DNA of 64,000 nt from Streptomyces sp. NBC_00582 (GCF_036345155.1 NZ_CP107772.1:1426001-1490000); one strand, 5' to 3'. Shown: positions 43,265 to 52,128, numbered from the stretch's first letter. The notes: a model not told the origin generated them from the letters alone. Made by a program: numbers and translations.

Positions 43265-44172
43265 CGGTTCTCCAACCGCCGGTTGGCGATCAGCTGGATG
43301 ATCGCGACGGCCATCAGGATGAGCATGAGCACGAAGGACGCGGCGCTCGCGTAGCCGATCTGGCCCCGTTTGAAGCCGGTCTCGTAGATGTACTGGACGA
43401 GCAGGTTGTTCGACGTGCCGGGTCCGCCGTTGTTGAGGGCGACGAACACCGGGTACTCCTTCATCGCGTTGATCGTGTTGAGCAGGATGACGATGAACGA
43501 GGTGGGCGCGATGCTCGGCAGGGTGATGCTGAAGAACTGGCGCCAGGGGCCGGCGCCGTCGAGCGAGGCGGCCTCGTAGTACGACACCGGTACGTTCTTG
43601 ATCGCCGCGATGAACAGCAGCATCGTGAAACCCGTCCAGGCCCAGGCGGCCGCCATCACCACCACGAGCAGCGAGAGGTCCGCGTTCGACTGCCACGGAA
43701 CGGCGCCTCCGCCGAACTTCTCGATGACGTAGTTGACCAGTCCGAAGTTCTCACCGAACATCCACCGCCACAGGACACCCACGACGATGGGCGACAGCAG
43801 CCACGGGATGAAGAAGATGACGCGGGCGACCGACCCGCCCTTCGCGTGCTTGCTCACGACCAGGTTGGCGGCGAGCAGCGAGACCACGAAGTTCAGCGGC
43901 ACGAAGAGCACGGCGTACAGCAGGGTCCGGGTGAGCGCGTCGTAGAACGTGGAGTCCCCGAACAGGTTGTGGTAGTTGTCCAGTCCGATGAACTGGAACG
44001 TGCCCACACCCGTGTAGTTCGTGAACGAGTAGACGAGCCCGATCACCGCCGGCCAGACGAAGAACAGCGCGAAGAGCACGACATTGGCCGCGATGAGGAC
44101 AAGCGGCGCAAGGGTGTACTTACTGCGTCTCCTGGGCGGGCTCGCGGACACGTCCGAGGCGCGTTTTGTCAT
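43261..44172 (-). CDS. Sugar ABC transporter permease (MalF type), island 2
   Basis: 303 residues, ATG 44172. Six helices from YTLAPLVLIAANVVLFALFFVWPAVIGLVYSF (broken here at about residue 25-50), EAA loop VSYYEAASLDGAGPWRQFFSITLPSIAP. Follows the binding protein after 117 bases that contain a strong hairpin, so transcript levels of the channel are probably lower than those of the binding protein. Confidence 0.94.
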   Translation of the reverse strand: MTKRASDVSASPPRRRSKYTLAPLVLIAANVVLFALFFVWPAVIGLVYSFTNYTGVGTFQFIGLDNYHNLFGDSTFYDALTRTLLYAVLFVPLNFVVSLLAANLVVSKHAKGGSVARVIFFIPWLLSPIVVGVLWRWMFGENFGLVNYVIEKFGGGAVPWQSNADLSLLVVVMAAAWAWTGFTMLLFIAAIKNVPVSYYEAASLDGAGPWRQFFSITLPSIAPTSFIVILLNTINAMKEYPVFVALNNGGPGTSNNLLVQYIYETGFKRGQIGYASAASFVLMLILMAVAIIQLIANRRLENR

Positions 44173-44245
44173 CTTCCTGACTCCGTGCTGGTGGAATGGA
44201 TTCCTGTGGGCCCACGCCGTGAGCCCGGCCTCACCTGGGCGGCCG

Positions 44246-44283
44246 GGGCCGGGCGGCGGTGCCGAGACCCCGCCGCCCGGCCC
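44246..44283 (-). other. Intercistronic 14-bp hairpin between binding protein and permeases
   Basis: 44246-44259 pairs perfectly with 44270-44283, ten-base loop. It starts 6 bases after the binding-protein stop in the minus-strand transcript. In binding-protein transporters such stems commonly stabilise the first part of the mRNA or partly stop read-through, giving more binding protein than permease. Confidence 0.7.
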
Positions 44284-44289
44284 TGTGGC

Positions 44290-45618
44290 CTACGATGCGC
44301 CGCCGACCTGCTGGTTGTAGCCGGCCACGATGTTCTCCAGGGCCTTGTCGGCCGACTGCTGACCGTTGATCGCCTTGCCGAGCTCCGTCTTGGTCGGGTC
44401 CTCGGTGAGGCTCTTGCCCTTCAGCACCCAGTTCGTCTGCGCGGTGTTGAAGTAGCCGGAGATCGGGGCGTACAGCGGGATCTCCTCGTTGTACAGCTTG
44501 AACGCCGCCTGCGCCGCCTCGGACGTGAAGGGGTACTCCGGGTTCAGACCGCTCTCGACGGGCAGGAAGCCGGACGCCTCACAGAGCGTCTTGTAGTGGG
44601 CCGGCTCGTACAGCCAGGACAGGAACTTCTTCGCGGCGGTGGCGCCCTCGCTGTTGTTGTTGAAGCCCACCGTCATGCCGCCGCTGTTGACGTCGCTGGC
44701 CTGCACCGGCTGGGCGGGGGTCGGGACGCTCGCCCACTCGAACTTCTTGATGCTGTCCGCGAAGGAGGCGACCTGCCACACGCCGGACCAGTAGGCGACC
44801 ACGTCACCGCTCTGGAACATGGCCGACGGGTCGGCGCCGCTCGTCCACACCGACTTCGGCATGGTCTTGTCGTCGTTCCATCCGACGAAGGTGTTCACGG
44901 CCTTCTTGGTCGCCGCGTCCACCGAGAACTTGCCGGAGGAGTCCGCGTGGACGTACTTGCCGCCCATCTCGTACACCATGGCGCGGAGCCGGGACGGCGA
45001 CTGGTCGAAGGTCAGGGAGTACTTGGCCTTGGTCTTCTCGCGGACCTTGTTCGCCGCCGCGATGAAGTCGGTCCAGGTCCACGTCTTGTCGGGCGAGGTC
45101 GGGAAGGAGACGCCGGCCTTCTCGAACAGGGTCTTGTTGATGAACAGGCCGGACGCGGTGACGTCCGAGGGGATGGACAGCACCTTCCCGGACGAGTCCT
45201 TCGCCAGGAAGTTGGCGTTGATGTTGTTGCTCTTGTTGTTCGCGATGGAGCTGAGGTCGATCAGCTTGCTCGACCAGATCGGGTCCAGCGCCGGCACGGC
45301 CGCGACGTCGGGCAGGGAGTTCGCCTGCGCGGCGTTGTGCAGCTTCGTCGTGTACCCGTCGTAGGGGATGTTGACGAGCTTGACGTTGACGCCCTCGTCC
45401 TTCTTGTACTGCGCCACCAGCTTCTTCCAGCCCGCGTCCTGCCCCGGAACCGTGGAGATCCAGAACGTCAGCGACTTGGAGTTGCCGCCCGATTCGGATC
45501 CGCCTCCGCAGGCGGTGAGCAGCAGGGCACCTGCCGAGGCCACGGCAGCGAGGGGAACCAGGCGGCGCATGCCGCCGCGGCCGAGACGGCGGGAGCGCCG
45601 CACACCCACAGTGGTCAT
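44290..45618 (-). CDS. Sugar ABC transporter binding lipoprotein, island 2
   Basis: 442 residues from ATG 45618 after AAGGGATCGAA; the longer frame to 45870 would lie across the promoter and is rejected. Signal LVPLAAVASAGALLLTACGG ends in a lipobox LTAC. The mature protein begins SLTFWISTVPGQDAGW and follows the family-1 solute-binding layout, with several Asn-rich loops (NNKSNNINANF) that are unusual in this GC-rich genome. It is the first gene of the operon that also encodes two permeases and two toroid proteins. Confidence 0.93.
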   Translation of the reverse strand: MTTVGVRRSRRLGRGGMRRLVPLAAVASAGALLLTACGGGSESGGNSKSLTFWISTVPGQDAGWKKLVAQYKKDEGVNVKLVNIPYDGYTTKLHNAAQANSLPDVAAVPALDPIWSSKLIDLSSIANNKSNNINANFLAKDSSGKVLSIPSDVTASGLFINKTLFEKAGVSFPTSPDKTWTWTDFIAAANKVREKTKAKYSLTFDQSPSRLRAMVYEMGGKYVHADSSGKFSVDAATKKAVNTFVGWNDDKTMPKSVWTSGADPSAMFQSGDVVAYWSGVWQVASFADSIKKFEWASVPTPAQPVQASDVNSGGMTVGFNNNSEGATAAKKFLSWLYEPAHYKTLCEASGFLPVESGLNPEYPFTSEAAQAAFKLYNEEIPLYAPISGYFNTAQTNWVLKGKSLTEDPTKTELGKAINGQQSADKALENIVAGYNQQVGGAS

Positions 45619-45852
45619 TTCGATCCCTTTTCGTCGTACGAGACGGAGCACGGCGCCGACCGAGCGGCACGGGTGCCTTGTGCAGAATTTGCTTTCCGGG
45701 GGGTGCGGCCTCGCCCGGCCGCGTCTTCCCTGTGGGTGCGTTCCCCGGCCTCCTGGGCCGCCGCCTCGTGAGCACGCCCTCACATGGCTGCCGTACATCT
45801 TCGTGTACCGGCGGGACGCTCTTCCCCAAGCCGATGTCCCGACCGGCTTAGA

Positions 45853-45897
45853 AAGCGCTTGTCCGGACATTGGCAGACCGAGTCCGAGGCCGTCAAT
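45853..45897 (-). promoter_or_regulatory. Promoter and AAGCGCTT operator of the island 2 operon
   Basis: On the minus strand TTGACG (45897-45892), about 18 bases, then CAATGT, followed at once by ACAAGCGCTTTCT with the perfect palindrome AAGCGCTT (45853-45860). The -35 box lies across the stop codon of the ROK gene. AAGCGCTT-centred sites are typical of LacI-family repressors (the CebR site GAGCGCTC is similar), but no LacI gene is in the window. The remaining leader, about 235 bases to 45618, holds no ORF I support. Confidence 0.5.
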
Positions 45898-47038
45898 CCT
45901 TGGGCCGCGCGGCCTGGGTCACGGTTTGGACTCCCCGGGCGACCGCGAGTCTCGCGGCACCGGCGACGGTGCCGGAGTCGCCGACCGTACTGCTCACCAC
46001 CTCGGTGGGCCAGCTCAGCCGGTTCAGCTCCGCCCGGACACCCGGCAGCAGGCCCGGATCGGCGCCGGTGCTGCCCCCCAGCACGATCAGGCCCGGGTCC
46101 AGTACGGCCGTCACGGCGGCGGCCAGCCGGCCCACGTCGGCGGCGTGGCGGTCCACGGCGGCACGGGCGCTGGCCCGGCCCTGTCCGGCGAGGACGAAGA
46201 GCCGCTCGGTGGTGCGCGGGCACGGCCCGTCCCGCTCCGCCCAGGCCTCCCTGGCCCGGCGCAGCAGCGAGCGGGCGCCGATGTACTCCTCCAGGGCCTC
46301 CCGGCGGGGCTCCCGGCCGTCGTCCCAGGGGTAGGGCAGTCGGGCGAGCTCACCGGCGGCGCCGTTCGAGCCGCGCAGCACCTGGCCGCCGACGACGATG
46401 CCCAGGCCGATGCCGACACCGATCCGCAGATAGCCGAAGGTGTGCCGGCCGCGCGCGGCCCCCTCGTGCAGCTCGGCGAGGGCGGCGCAGTTGACGTTGT
46501 TCTCCAGGTGGACGGGGACGCCCGGGGGCAGGGCCACGGCCATGGCGTCGAAGACCGGTCCGGCCTTGGCGGTGGCGGGGCGCATCCCGCTGCCCTGCCG
46601 GTCGCGGGCGGTGACGTCGCCGACGGCGACGACGATGGAGCGCAGCGGCGCACCCTCGGGCAGCGCGGCGAGCGCCTCGCGTACGGCGTCCGCGGCGTCC
46701 TCGCGGGAGGCGGTGGCCTCGGCCAGCAGGGTGCCGTCCAGGGCGCAGCCCCTGACGCGGGTGTGCGCGGGGCCGAGGTCGACCGCCAGGACGGCACCGG
46801 CGACGGGACCGAGCCGGTATACCGCCGCGGAGCGGCCGGTGCCGCTGGAGGCGGTGCCGGAGTGCGCGGCCAGCCGGGCGCTCTCCAGTTCCGCCACGGC
46901 GGAGGAGACCGTCGGTTTGGAGAGCCCCGCCAGGCTCGCGAGCTGCGGCCGGGTGGCCGTGCTCGCCTGGGCCAGCACGGCGAAGACCGCGCTGGCGCTC
47001 TCGGTCAGGCGGGGGGCTTCCGCCACGTCGTGTTCCAC
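45893..47038 (-). CDS. ROK-family repressor
   Basis: 381 residues from GTG 47038 with GGGGGAAACT before it; a longer reading from ATG 47188 would start inside the promoter/operator and has a disordered Pro/Arg head. HTH TRPQLASLAGLSKPTVSSAVAELESARL at about 22-50, then a ROK domain with AVDLGPAHTRVRG and GVGIGLGIVVGG. The zinc motif C-x-C-G-x2-G-C-x-E of most ROK proteins is replaced by DDGREPRREALEEYI without cysteines, so it probably lost metal binding and kinase activity. It likely represses the divergent kinase through the 47194-47217 palindrome, and perhaps the transporter. Confidence 0.88.
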   Translation of the reverse strand: MEHDVAEAPRLTESASAVFAVLAQASTATRPQLASLAGLSKPTVSSAVAELESARLAAHSGTASSGTGRSAAVYRLGPVAGAVLAVDLGPAHTRVRGCALDGTLLAEATASREDAADAVREALAALPEGAPLRSIVVAVGDVTARDRQGSGMRPATAKAGPVFDAMAVALPPGVPVHLENNVNCAALAELHEGAARGRHTFGYLRIGVGIGLGIVVGGQVLRGSNGAAGELARLPYPWDDGREPRREALEEYIGARSLLRRAREAWAERDGPCPRTTERLFVLAGQGRASARAAVDRHAADVGRLAAAVTAVLDPGLIVLGGSTGADPGLLPGVRAELNRLSWPTEVVSSTVGDSGTVAGAARLAVARGVQTVTQAARPKD

Positions 47039-47179
47039 AGTTTCCCCCACACGGGTACCGGGCCGCGCACCCGGCCGATCGGTTCGGCGGACTGCGGCGA
47101 AAGGATGCGACGACGGCGCGCGTTCCCCGCCCCGCGACGGCCCGGAAGGGGGCCGCGGTGGTCGAGTGCGCGACTTCTC

Positions 47180-47217
47180 TTGACGCACTGTACTTCGTTA
47201 GTTAACTTCCTAACGAA
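47180..47217 (+). promoter_or_regulatory. Promoter with a perfect ROK-type operator
   Basis: TTGACG (47180-47185), 16 bases, TTAACT (47202-47207) gives a promoter for the kinase. TTCGTTAG (47194-47201) and CTAACGAA (47210-47217) form a perfect 8-8-8 inverted repeat over the -10 box. AT-rich palindromes of this kind are typical NagC/XylR-type ROK operators. The rest of the 311-bp divergent gap shows nothing else I can support. Confidence 0.7.
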
Positions 47218-47349
47218 CTTCACGGTACTCGCCTGCCGTGCTCGTCAGAAGCCCGTCCCGGGGCTTCCCTAGTTCACCAGAAACCAGCAATCCCGCAGGT
47301 CACGGTTTCGCCCACCGTCGCGGCTCGACGCACCGACGAAAGAGGATCC

Positions 47350-48258
47350 GTGCAGGACTCTCCCCCTTCGCGCCCCCTGGTGGTCGGCGTCGACGTGGGC
47401 GGCACCAAGACGCACCTCCGCGCAGTGGCGGGTGAGGACGTCGTGGCCGACCACGTCGGGCCCAGCAGCGGCTGGCGGCCGCACGACCACGCCGCCGCCG
47501 CTCACTGGCTGGCCGACCTGGTCCACGCGTCGCTGCCCCCTGGCGTTCGCCCCGCCGCGCTCGCCGTGGGCGCGCACGCCTGCGAGACCCCCCGGCAGTG
47601 CGCGCAGATCCGCGCCGCCGTACAGGAACTTCTCGGCGTCCCCGCGCACGTCGTGGGCGACGCCGAGCTTCTCGTGCCCGCCGCCGGACTGGCCAAGGGG
47701 GCCGGCCTGGTCGCCGGCACCGGTTCGGTCGCGGTGGGTCTGCTGCCCGACGGCACCCCCGTCCAGGTGGGCGGCTGGGGCGCGGTCCTCGGCGACGAGG
47801 GCGGCGCCGCCGGGCTCGTCCGGGAGGCGGCACGTGCCGTATGGGCCGCCCATGACCGCGGTGAGGAGCCGGACGCCCTGGCGGCCGGTCTCGTCGCCGC
47901 GTTCGACGTCCCCGAGGTGCCCGCGCTCGGCGCGGCCCTGGAGGGCGCCCGCGACGTCTCCGCCGAGTGGGGCCGGCACTCCCCCGTGGTCTTCGCGGCC
48001 GCCGACGCCGGCTCCGCGCTCGCCCGTGCCGTGATCGCCGAGGCGGGCGAGGCCCTCGCCGCACTCGTCGCCCGGCTCGCCGCCCGCGGACTCGCGGTCG
48101 ACGACGTGGTGGTGGCGGGCGGCACGGTCCTGCACCAGCCCACGCTGTACGAGGCGTTCGCCGCCGCGCTGGAAAGCGCTGTACCGGGCGCCCGGCCGCA
48201 GCGGCTGACCGTGCCGCCGGTCCAGGGCGCGGTGGCGCTGGCCCGTTCGCTCCTGTGA
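47350..48258 (+). CDS. BadF/BcrA-type ATPase, N-acetylglucosamine-kinase-like
   Basis: 302 residues from GTG 47350 with AAAGAGGATCC. ASKHA fold: phosphate 1 loop VVGVDVGGTKTHLRAV, phosphate 2 LVAGTGSVAVGL, and GGWGAVLGDEGGAAGLV, the signature of N-acetylglucosamine kinase and related BadF proteins, then adenosine loop VVVAGGTVLHQ. It should phosphorylate an amino sugar or sugar derivative. Divergent from the ROK repressor; probably handles the sugar taken up by island 2. Confidence 0.88.
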   Translation: MQDSPPSRPLVVGVDVGGTKTHLRAVAGEDVVADHVGPSSGWRPHDHAAAAHWLADLVHASLPPGVRPAALAVGAHACETPRQCAQIRAAVQELLGVPAHVVGDAELLVPAAGLAKGAGLVAGTGSVAVGLLPDGTPVQVGGWGAVLGDEGGAAGLVREAARAVWAAHDRGEEPDALAAGLVAAFDVPEVPALGAALEGARDVSAEWGRHSPVVFAAADAGSALARAVIAEAGEALAALVARLAARGLAVDDVVVAGGTVLHQPTLYEAFAAALESAVPGARPQRLTVPPVQGAVALARSLL

Positions 48259-48450
48259 GCCCCGGGCCTCACGTTCACCGGCAGGACATGTACACGTCGC
48301 CGGGCCCTCGCGGAAGCGACACGGCCCGGCCGTAGATCTTCGCTCGTACGCGTCATCCGGCTCACGAGTCGTCATCGGGCCCACGAGCCGCACATGAGCG
48401 CACCTCTTCCCTCTGGCCTCACGGCCGAAGAACTCAAGAGAGGCACACCC

Positions 48451-50367
48451 ATGCCGTCACCCGCCGGGATCAACGCCCCCTCGGCCGTGAACAGAAGGCG
48501 CTTTCTGAAGGTCTCCTTCGGTGGCTCCGCCGCCCTGGTCGCCGCCCCGACGCTGGTCTCCTGGCTGGGCGCGGCCGATGCCAAGGCCGCCACGAGCCCG
48601 CTGCCGTTCGTCGACGACTACAAGACGAACGTCCTGGCGAACCTCACGCCCGAGACCAACGCCGTGGTGCGGGTCCTCGGCGGTTTCGCCCAGGTGTGGA
48701 AGACCGGCGCGGCCTGGAACACCGGCACCCCGCTGCGGCCCGACGTCCTGCGCGCCAACATGCGCTACTGCGCCGCGCTCACCGGCGCCCGCACGGAGGC
48801 CCAGGGCAAGGAGGCGTTCGTCTACGACCGCCAGCACCAGAGCTACGCGATGATCGCGGGCCTCGGCCCCCTGGCCGACCTGTACAAGGCCGGCGCCAAG
48901 GCGGTCACCTCGATCACCAGCGCCCCGGACACCACCCCCGCGACCACGATCAGCGACGCGGTGCCCGCCGACGCTCCGGCCGGCTCCGCGCTCGGCGCCG
49001 GCTCGTACACCTCGGACCTCGGCCAGGTCGCCAAGCTCGTCGACACCGTGCGCGGCCCCTACGCCTCCGGCAACCCGGGCAAGTACGCCTTCCAGTACCC
49101 GCGCCCGTGGCGCATGAACGAGAACAGCGAGGTCGTCGACACCGGGAAGACCGACGCGCTCGGCTACCCGGTCTACGACTCGAAGGTGGTCGTCGTCCCG
49201 CAGCTGCTGCGCCAGCGCGGCACCTCCCCGACCGACGACGGCGGCTTCCCGAGCGGCCACACCAACGCCTTCCACCTGGCGTCCCTGGCGTTCGCGTACG
49301 CCGTGCCCGAGCGGTTCCAGGAGCTCGTGACCCGCGCCCTGGAGCTCAGCCACACCCGGATCATGTCCGGCATGCACTCCACGGTCGACGTCATCGGCGG
49401 CCGCGTCATGGCCACCGCGCTCGCCGCGGCCACCCTCGCCGACCCGGCCAACGCCGGCCTGAAGGCCGCCGCCCGCGCCCAGGCCCTCGCCTACTTCACC
49501 GGCAGGACCGGGACGACGGCCGACACGCTGTTCGCCTACGCGCACTCCGACGCCTCCGACCGGTACGCCGACCGCGACGCCAACCGGCGTGCCGCCGAGC
49601 CGCGCCTGACGTACGTCCTGGAGCGCGAGGGCCGCAAGGAGCCCCTCACCGTGCCCAAGGGCGCCGAGGTGCTGCTGGAGACCCGCCAGCCCTACCTGAG
49701 CGCCGAGCAGCGCCGCGAGGTGCTGCGCACGACCGCGCTGCCCTCGGGGTACGTCCTGCTCGACGGCTTCGAGCAGTGGGGCCGCCTCAACCTGTTCGCC
49801 GCCGCCGACGGCTACGGCTCCTTCGACTCCGACGTCACGGTCACCCTGGACGCGGCGAAGGGCGGCTTCCACACGGCCGACGCCTGGCGCAACGACATCG
49901 AGGGCGACGGCTCCCTGACCAAGCGCGGCTCCGGCACCCTCACCCTGACCGGCCACAACCGCTACCACGGCGGCACGGTCGTGGAAGAGGGCACGCTCGT
50001 CGCGGGCCACGCGAACGCACTGGGTCAGGGCGACGTCCGGCTCACCGGCGGCACGGTCCGCGCCGAGCAGCCGCTGCGGGTGCGCGGCGCCTGGACCCAG
50101 TCGAAGGGCGCGACGCTGGACCTGCCGCTGCGCCGGGGCCACGGCGCGGCGCTCACCGTGTCCGGTCGGGTGACCCTGGGCCAGGGCTCGGTGCTGTCGC
50201 TGCGCCTGGACGAGAGGCAGCCCGCCCGCGCCGGGGACGTCGTCCCGGTGATCGACACCTGCGCGCTGCGCGGCCAGTTCGACGCGGTGGAGCTGAACTC
50301 CGCCACGCTGCGCGCCGTACCTCTCTACACGGCGGACGGTCTGTCGGTACGACTCCTGAAGCGGTGA
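48451..50367 (+). CDS. Tat-exported PAP2 phosphatase with autotransporter-type beta strands
   Basis: 638 residues from ATG 48451 (AAGAGAGGCACACCC; the in-frame ATG 48394 is less likely). Tat signal NRRRFLKVSFGGSAALVAAP. PAP2 acid phosphatase domain about 60-340 with all three motifs: KYAFQYPRP (K-x6-RP), PSGHTNAFHL and HTRIMSGMHSTVD. Residues about 440-638 are beta strand-loop-strand repeats (GSGTLTLTGHNRYHGGTVVEEG and GHANALGQGDVRLTGGT) of the autotransporter-associated type. Likely a secreted phosphomonoesterase with a beta-helical stalk. Substrate unknown. Confidence 0.9.
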   Translation: MPSPAGINAPSAVNRRRFLKVSFGGSAALVAAPTLVSWLGAADAKAATSPLPFVDDYKTNVLANLTPETNAVVRVLGGFAQVWKTGAAWNTGTPLRPDVLRANMRYCAALTGARTEAQGKEAFVYDRQHQSYAMIAGLGPLADLYKAGAKAVTSITSAPDTTPATTISDAVPADAPAGSALGAGSYTSDLGQVAKLVDTVRGPYASGNPGKYAFQYPRPWRMNENSEVVDTGKTDALGYPVYDSKVVVVPQLLRQRGTSPTDDGGFPSGHTNAFHLASLAFAYAVPERFQELVTRALELSHTRIMSGMHSTVDVIGGRVMATALAAATLADPANAGLKAAARAQALAYFTGRTGTTADTLFAYAHSDASDRYADRDANRRAAEPRLTYVLEREGRKEPLTVPKGAEVLLETRQPYLSAEQRREVLRTTALPSGYVLLDGFEQWGRLNLFAAADGYGSFDSDVTVTLDAAKGGFHTADAWRNDIEGDGSLTKRGSGTLTLTGHNRYHGGTVVEEGTLVAGHANALGQGDVRLTGGTVRAEQPLRVRGAWTQSKGATLDLPLRRGHGAALTVSGRVTLGQGSVLSLRLDERQPARAGDVVPVIDTCALRGQFDAVELNSATLRAVPLYTADGLSVRLLKR

Positions 50368-50460
50368 CGCCCCTGGCGGCGGGAGCCGGTGCACAGTGGC
50401 CTCGTGGCCGCCGCGCACCGCTTCCGCCGCCGCCCCGCGGGTGTCGCCTCGGGGCACACG

Positions 50461-52128
50461 ATGAAGCACACCCAGCACACGGACACGGTCCCGCGACCGG
50501 TCGCGGGACCGCCGGCGGTACGCCCGCGCCCCTCGGCGCCGGTGCGCCGCAGACCCTGGCTCGTGCCGCTGCTCGTGGGCCTCCTCCTCGCCCAGATGGC
50601 CGCGGCGATGGTGACCACGGCCGTCCAGCAGACACCGACCGTCGACGAGCCGGTGTACGTGGCCACGGCCGCCGACTATCTGCACGAGCACCGGATCCGG
50701 TACAACCCCGAGCACCCGCCCCTGGGCAAACTCGTCGTCGCCGTCGGTGTCGCCGTCGCCGCCCCGCACGTCGACCCGCACGTCACCGGCGACCAGACCG
50801 CGGCCGGCCGGCATCTCCTCTACGAGTCGGGCAACGACCCGTGGCGGCTGATGCTCTGGGCACGACTGCCCGTGATCGTCCTGACGCTCCTGTTCGGGCT
50901 CGTGGTGTTCGGCTTCGCCCGTGATCTCGCCGGGCCCGCCCCCGCCCTGGCCGCGCTCGCCCTGTACGCCTTCTCCCCCGATGTGATCGCGCACGGTTCG
51001 CTGGCGACGCTGGACGTCCCGGCGGCCGGTTTCCTGCTGACCTCGGCCTGGCTGCTGTGGCGGTCCCGCCGCTCCGGACGGGCCCGGGTGTGCCTTCCGC
51101 TCGCCGGGGCCGCGCTCGGCGCCGCCCTCGCCACGAGGATGAGCGCGCTGCCCGCCGTACCCGTCCTGGTGGCCCTCGCCGCCTGGTCCGTGGGGCTCCG
51201 GCACGTGCGCCGGGCCCTGGCGGCGGCGGCCGTGGTGGCGACGGCCGCCGTGACGGTCGTCTGGCTGACGTATCTCGTGGTGGACCCCCGACTGCGCTGG
51301 GACCCGCGGGCGACACATGTGCCCGTCGTCCACGGGCTGCGCGGTCTGCTGGTCCGGCTGATGCCCTTCCCGGAGGCGTACCGCGACGGCATGCGGATGC
51401 AGTTCGGACTGGAGAACCAGTCCTGGCAGGGCTTCCTGTTCGGGCACGTCTACTCGGGGTCGCGCTGGTACTACCTGCCGGTCGCGCTGGTGGTGAAGAC
51501 CCCGCTCGGGATGCTCGCGCTGTGGGCGGCGGGGGCGGTCGCCCTGGTGGCGGTACGACGGCTGCGGCCCGCGGCGCCCTACGTGCTGGTCCCCGCGGCG
51601 GTCCTGCTCGCCTCGGCGATGACCGGGGCGCGGAACTTCGGCACCCGGTACGCCGTGTTCCTGCCGATGTTCCTGGCGGTGGCCGCCGGCTGCGTCCTGG
51701 CCGTCCGGTGGCGGGGGCGGCGGGCGGTGACCTGGGCGCTGGTGGCGTTCGTCGCGGTCAGCTCCCTGCGGACGTTCCCGTACTACCTGCCGTACTCCAA
51801 CGAGGCGTTCGGCGGGCCCGCGAAGACGCATCTGCGGCTGCACGACTCCAACGCGGACTGGGGCCAGGACCTCGGCCGGCTCGCGGGCCGGCTGCACGGA
51901 CGGTACGCGGGCGAGCGGGTCTGGCTCGTCTACAAGGGCAGCGGCGTGCCCTCCTTCTACGGCATCCGGGCGTCCGATCCACGGCGCGCGCCGCTGCGGA
52001 AGGTGCACGGCGTGATGGCCGTGTCGGACTCCGCCGTGGCCAAGGCCAGGGGGCGGCTCGCCCGGCTGATCGACTCCAGCCACGCCGTGGACGAGGTCGG
52101 TCACTCGATCACGATTTACCAGCGGTAG
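50461..52128 (+). CDS. GT-C glycosyltransferase, GT39-like
   Basis: 555 residues from ATG 50461 (ribosome site weak). Ten or more membrane helices. The first outer loop carries the DE motif of GT-C transferases, TPTVDEPVYVATAADYL, with NPEHPPLGKL after it; later QSWQGFLFGHVYSGSRWYYL and DSNADWGQDLGRL. GT39-type enzymes move a lipid-linked sugar (mannose) to proteins or the cell wall outside the membrane. Partner genes for dolichol-type donor synthesis are not in the window. Confidence 0.85.
   Translation: MKHTQHTDTVPRPVAGPPAVRPRPSAPVRRRPWLVPLLVGLLLAQMAAAMVTTAVQQTPTVDEPVYVATAADYLHEHRIRYNPEHPPLGKLVVAVGVAVAAPHVDPHVTGDQTAAGRHLLYESGNDPWRLMLWARLPVIVLTLLFGLVVFGFARDLAGPAPALAALALYAFSPDVIAHGSLATLDVPAAGFLLTSAWLLWRSRRSGRARVCLPLAGAALGAALATRMSALPAVPVLVALAAWSVGLRHVRRALAAAAVVATAAVTVVWLTYLVVDPRLRWDPRATHVPVVHGLRGLLVRLMPFPEAYRDGMRMQFGLENQSWQGFLFGHVYSGSRWYYLPVALVVKTPLGMLALWAAGAVALVAVRRLRPAAPYVLVPAAVLLASAMTGARNFGTRYAVFLPMFLAVAAGCVLAVRWRGRRAVTWALVAFVAVSSLRTFPYYLPYSNEAFGGPAKTHLRLHDSNADWGQDLGRLAGRLHGRYAGERVWLVYKGSGVPSFYGIRASDPRRAPLRKVHGVMAVSDSAVAKARGRLARLIDSSHAVDEVGHSITIYQR

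Noticed and set aside
44290..45870. Longer binding-protein start at 45870.
   Set aside because: The signal peptide starts only after 45618, and the extension would cover the promoter and operator.
47039..47188. N-terminal extension of the ROK repressor to ATG 47188.
   Set aside because: Disordered Pro/Arg residues, start codon inside the divergent promoter, and a better GTG at 47038.
48457..52104. 1215-codon minus-strand open frame opposite the PAP2 and GT39 genes.
   Set aside because: Antisense shadow; the plus-strand genes have clear domains and starts.
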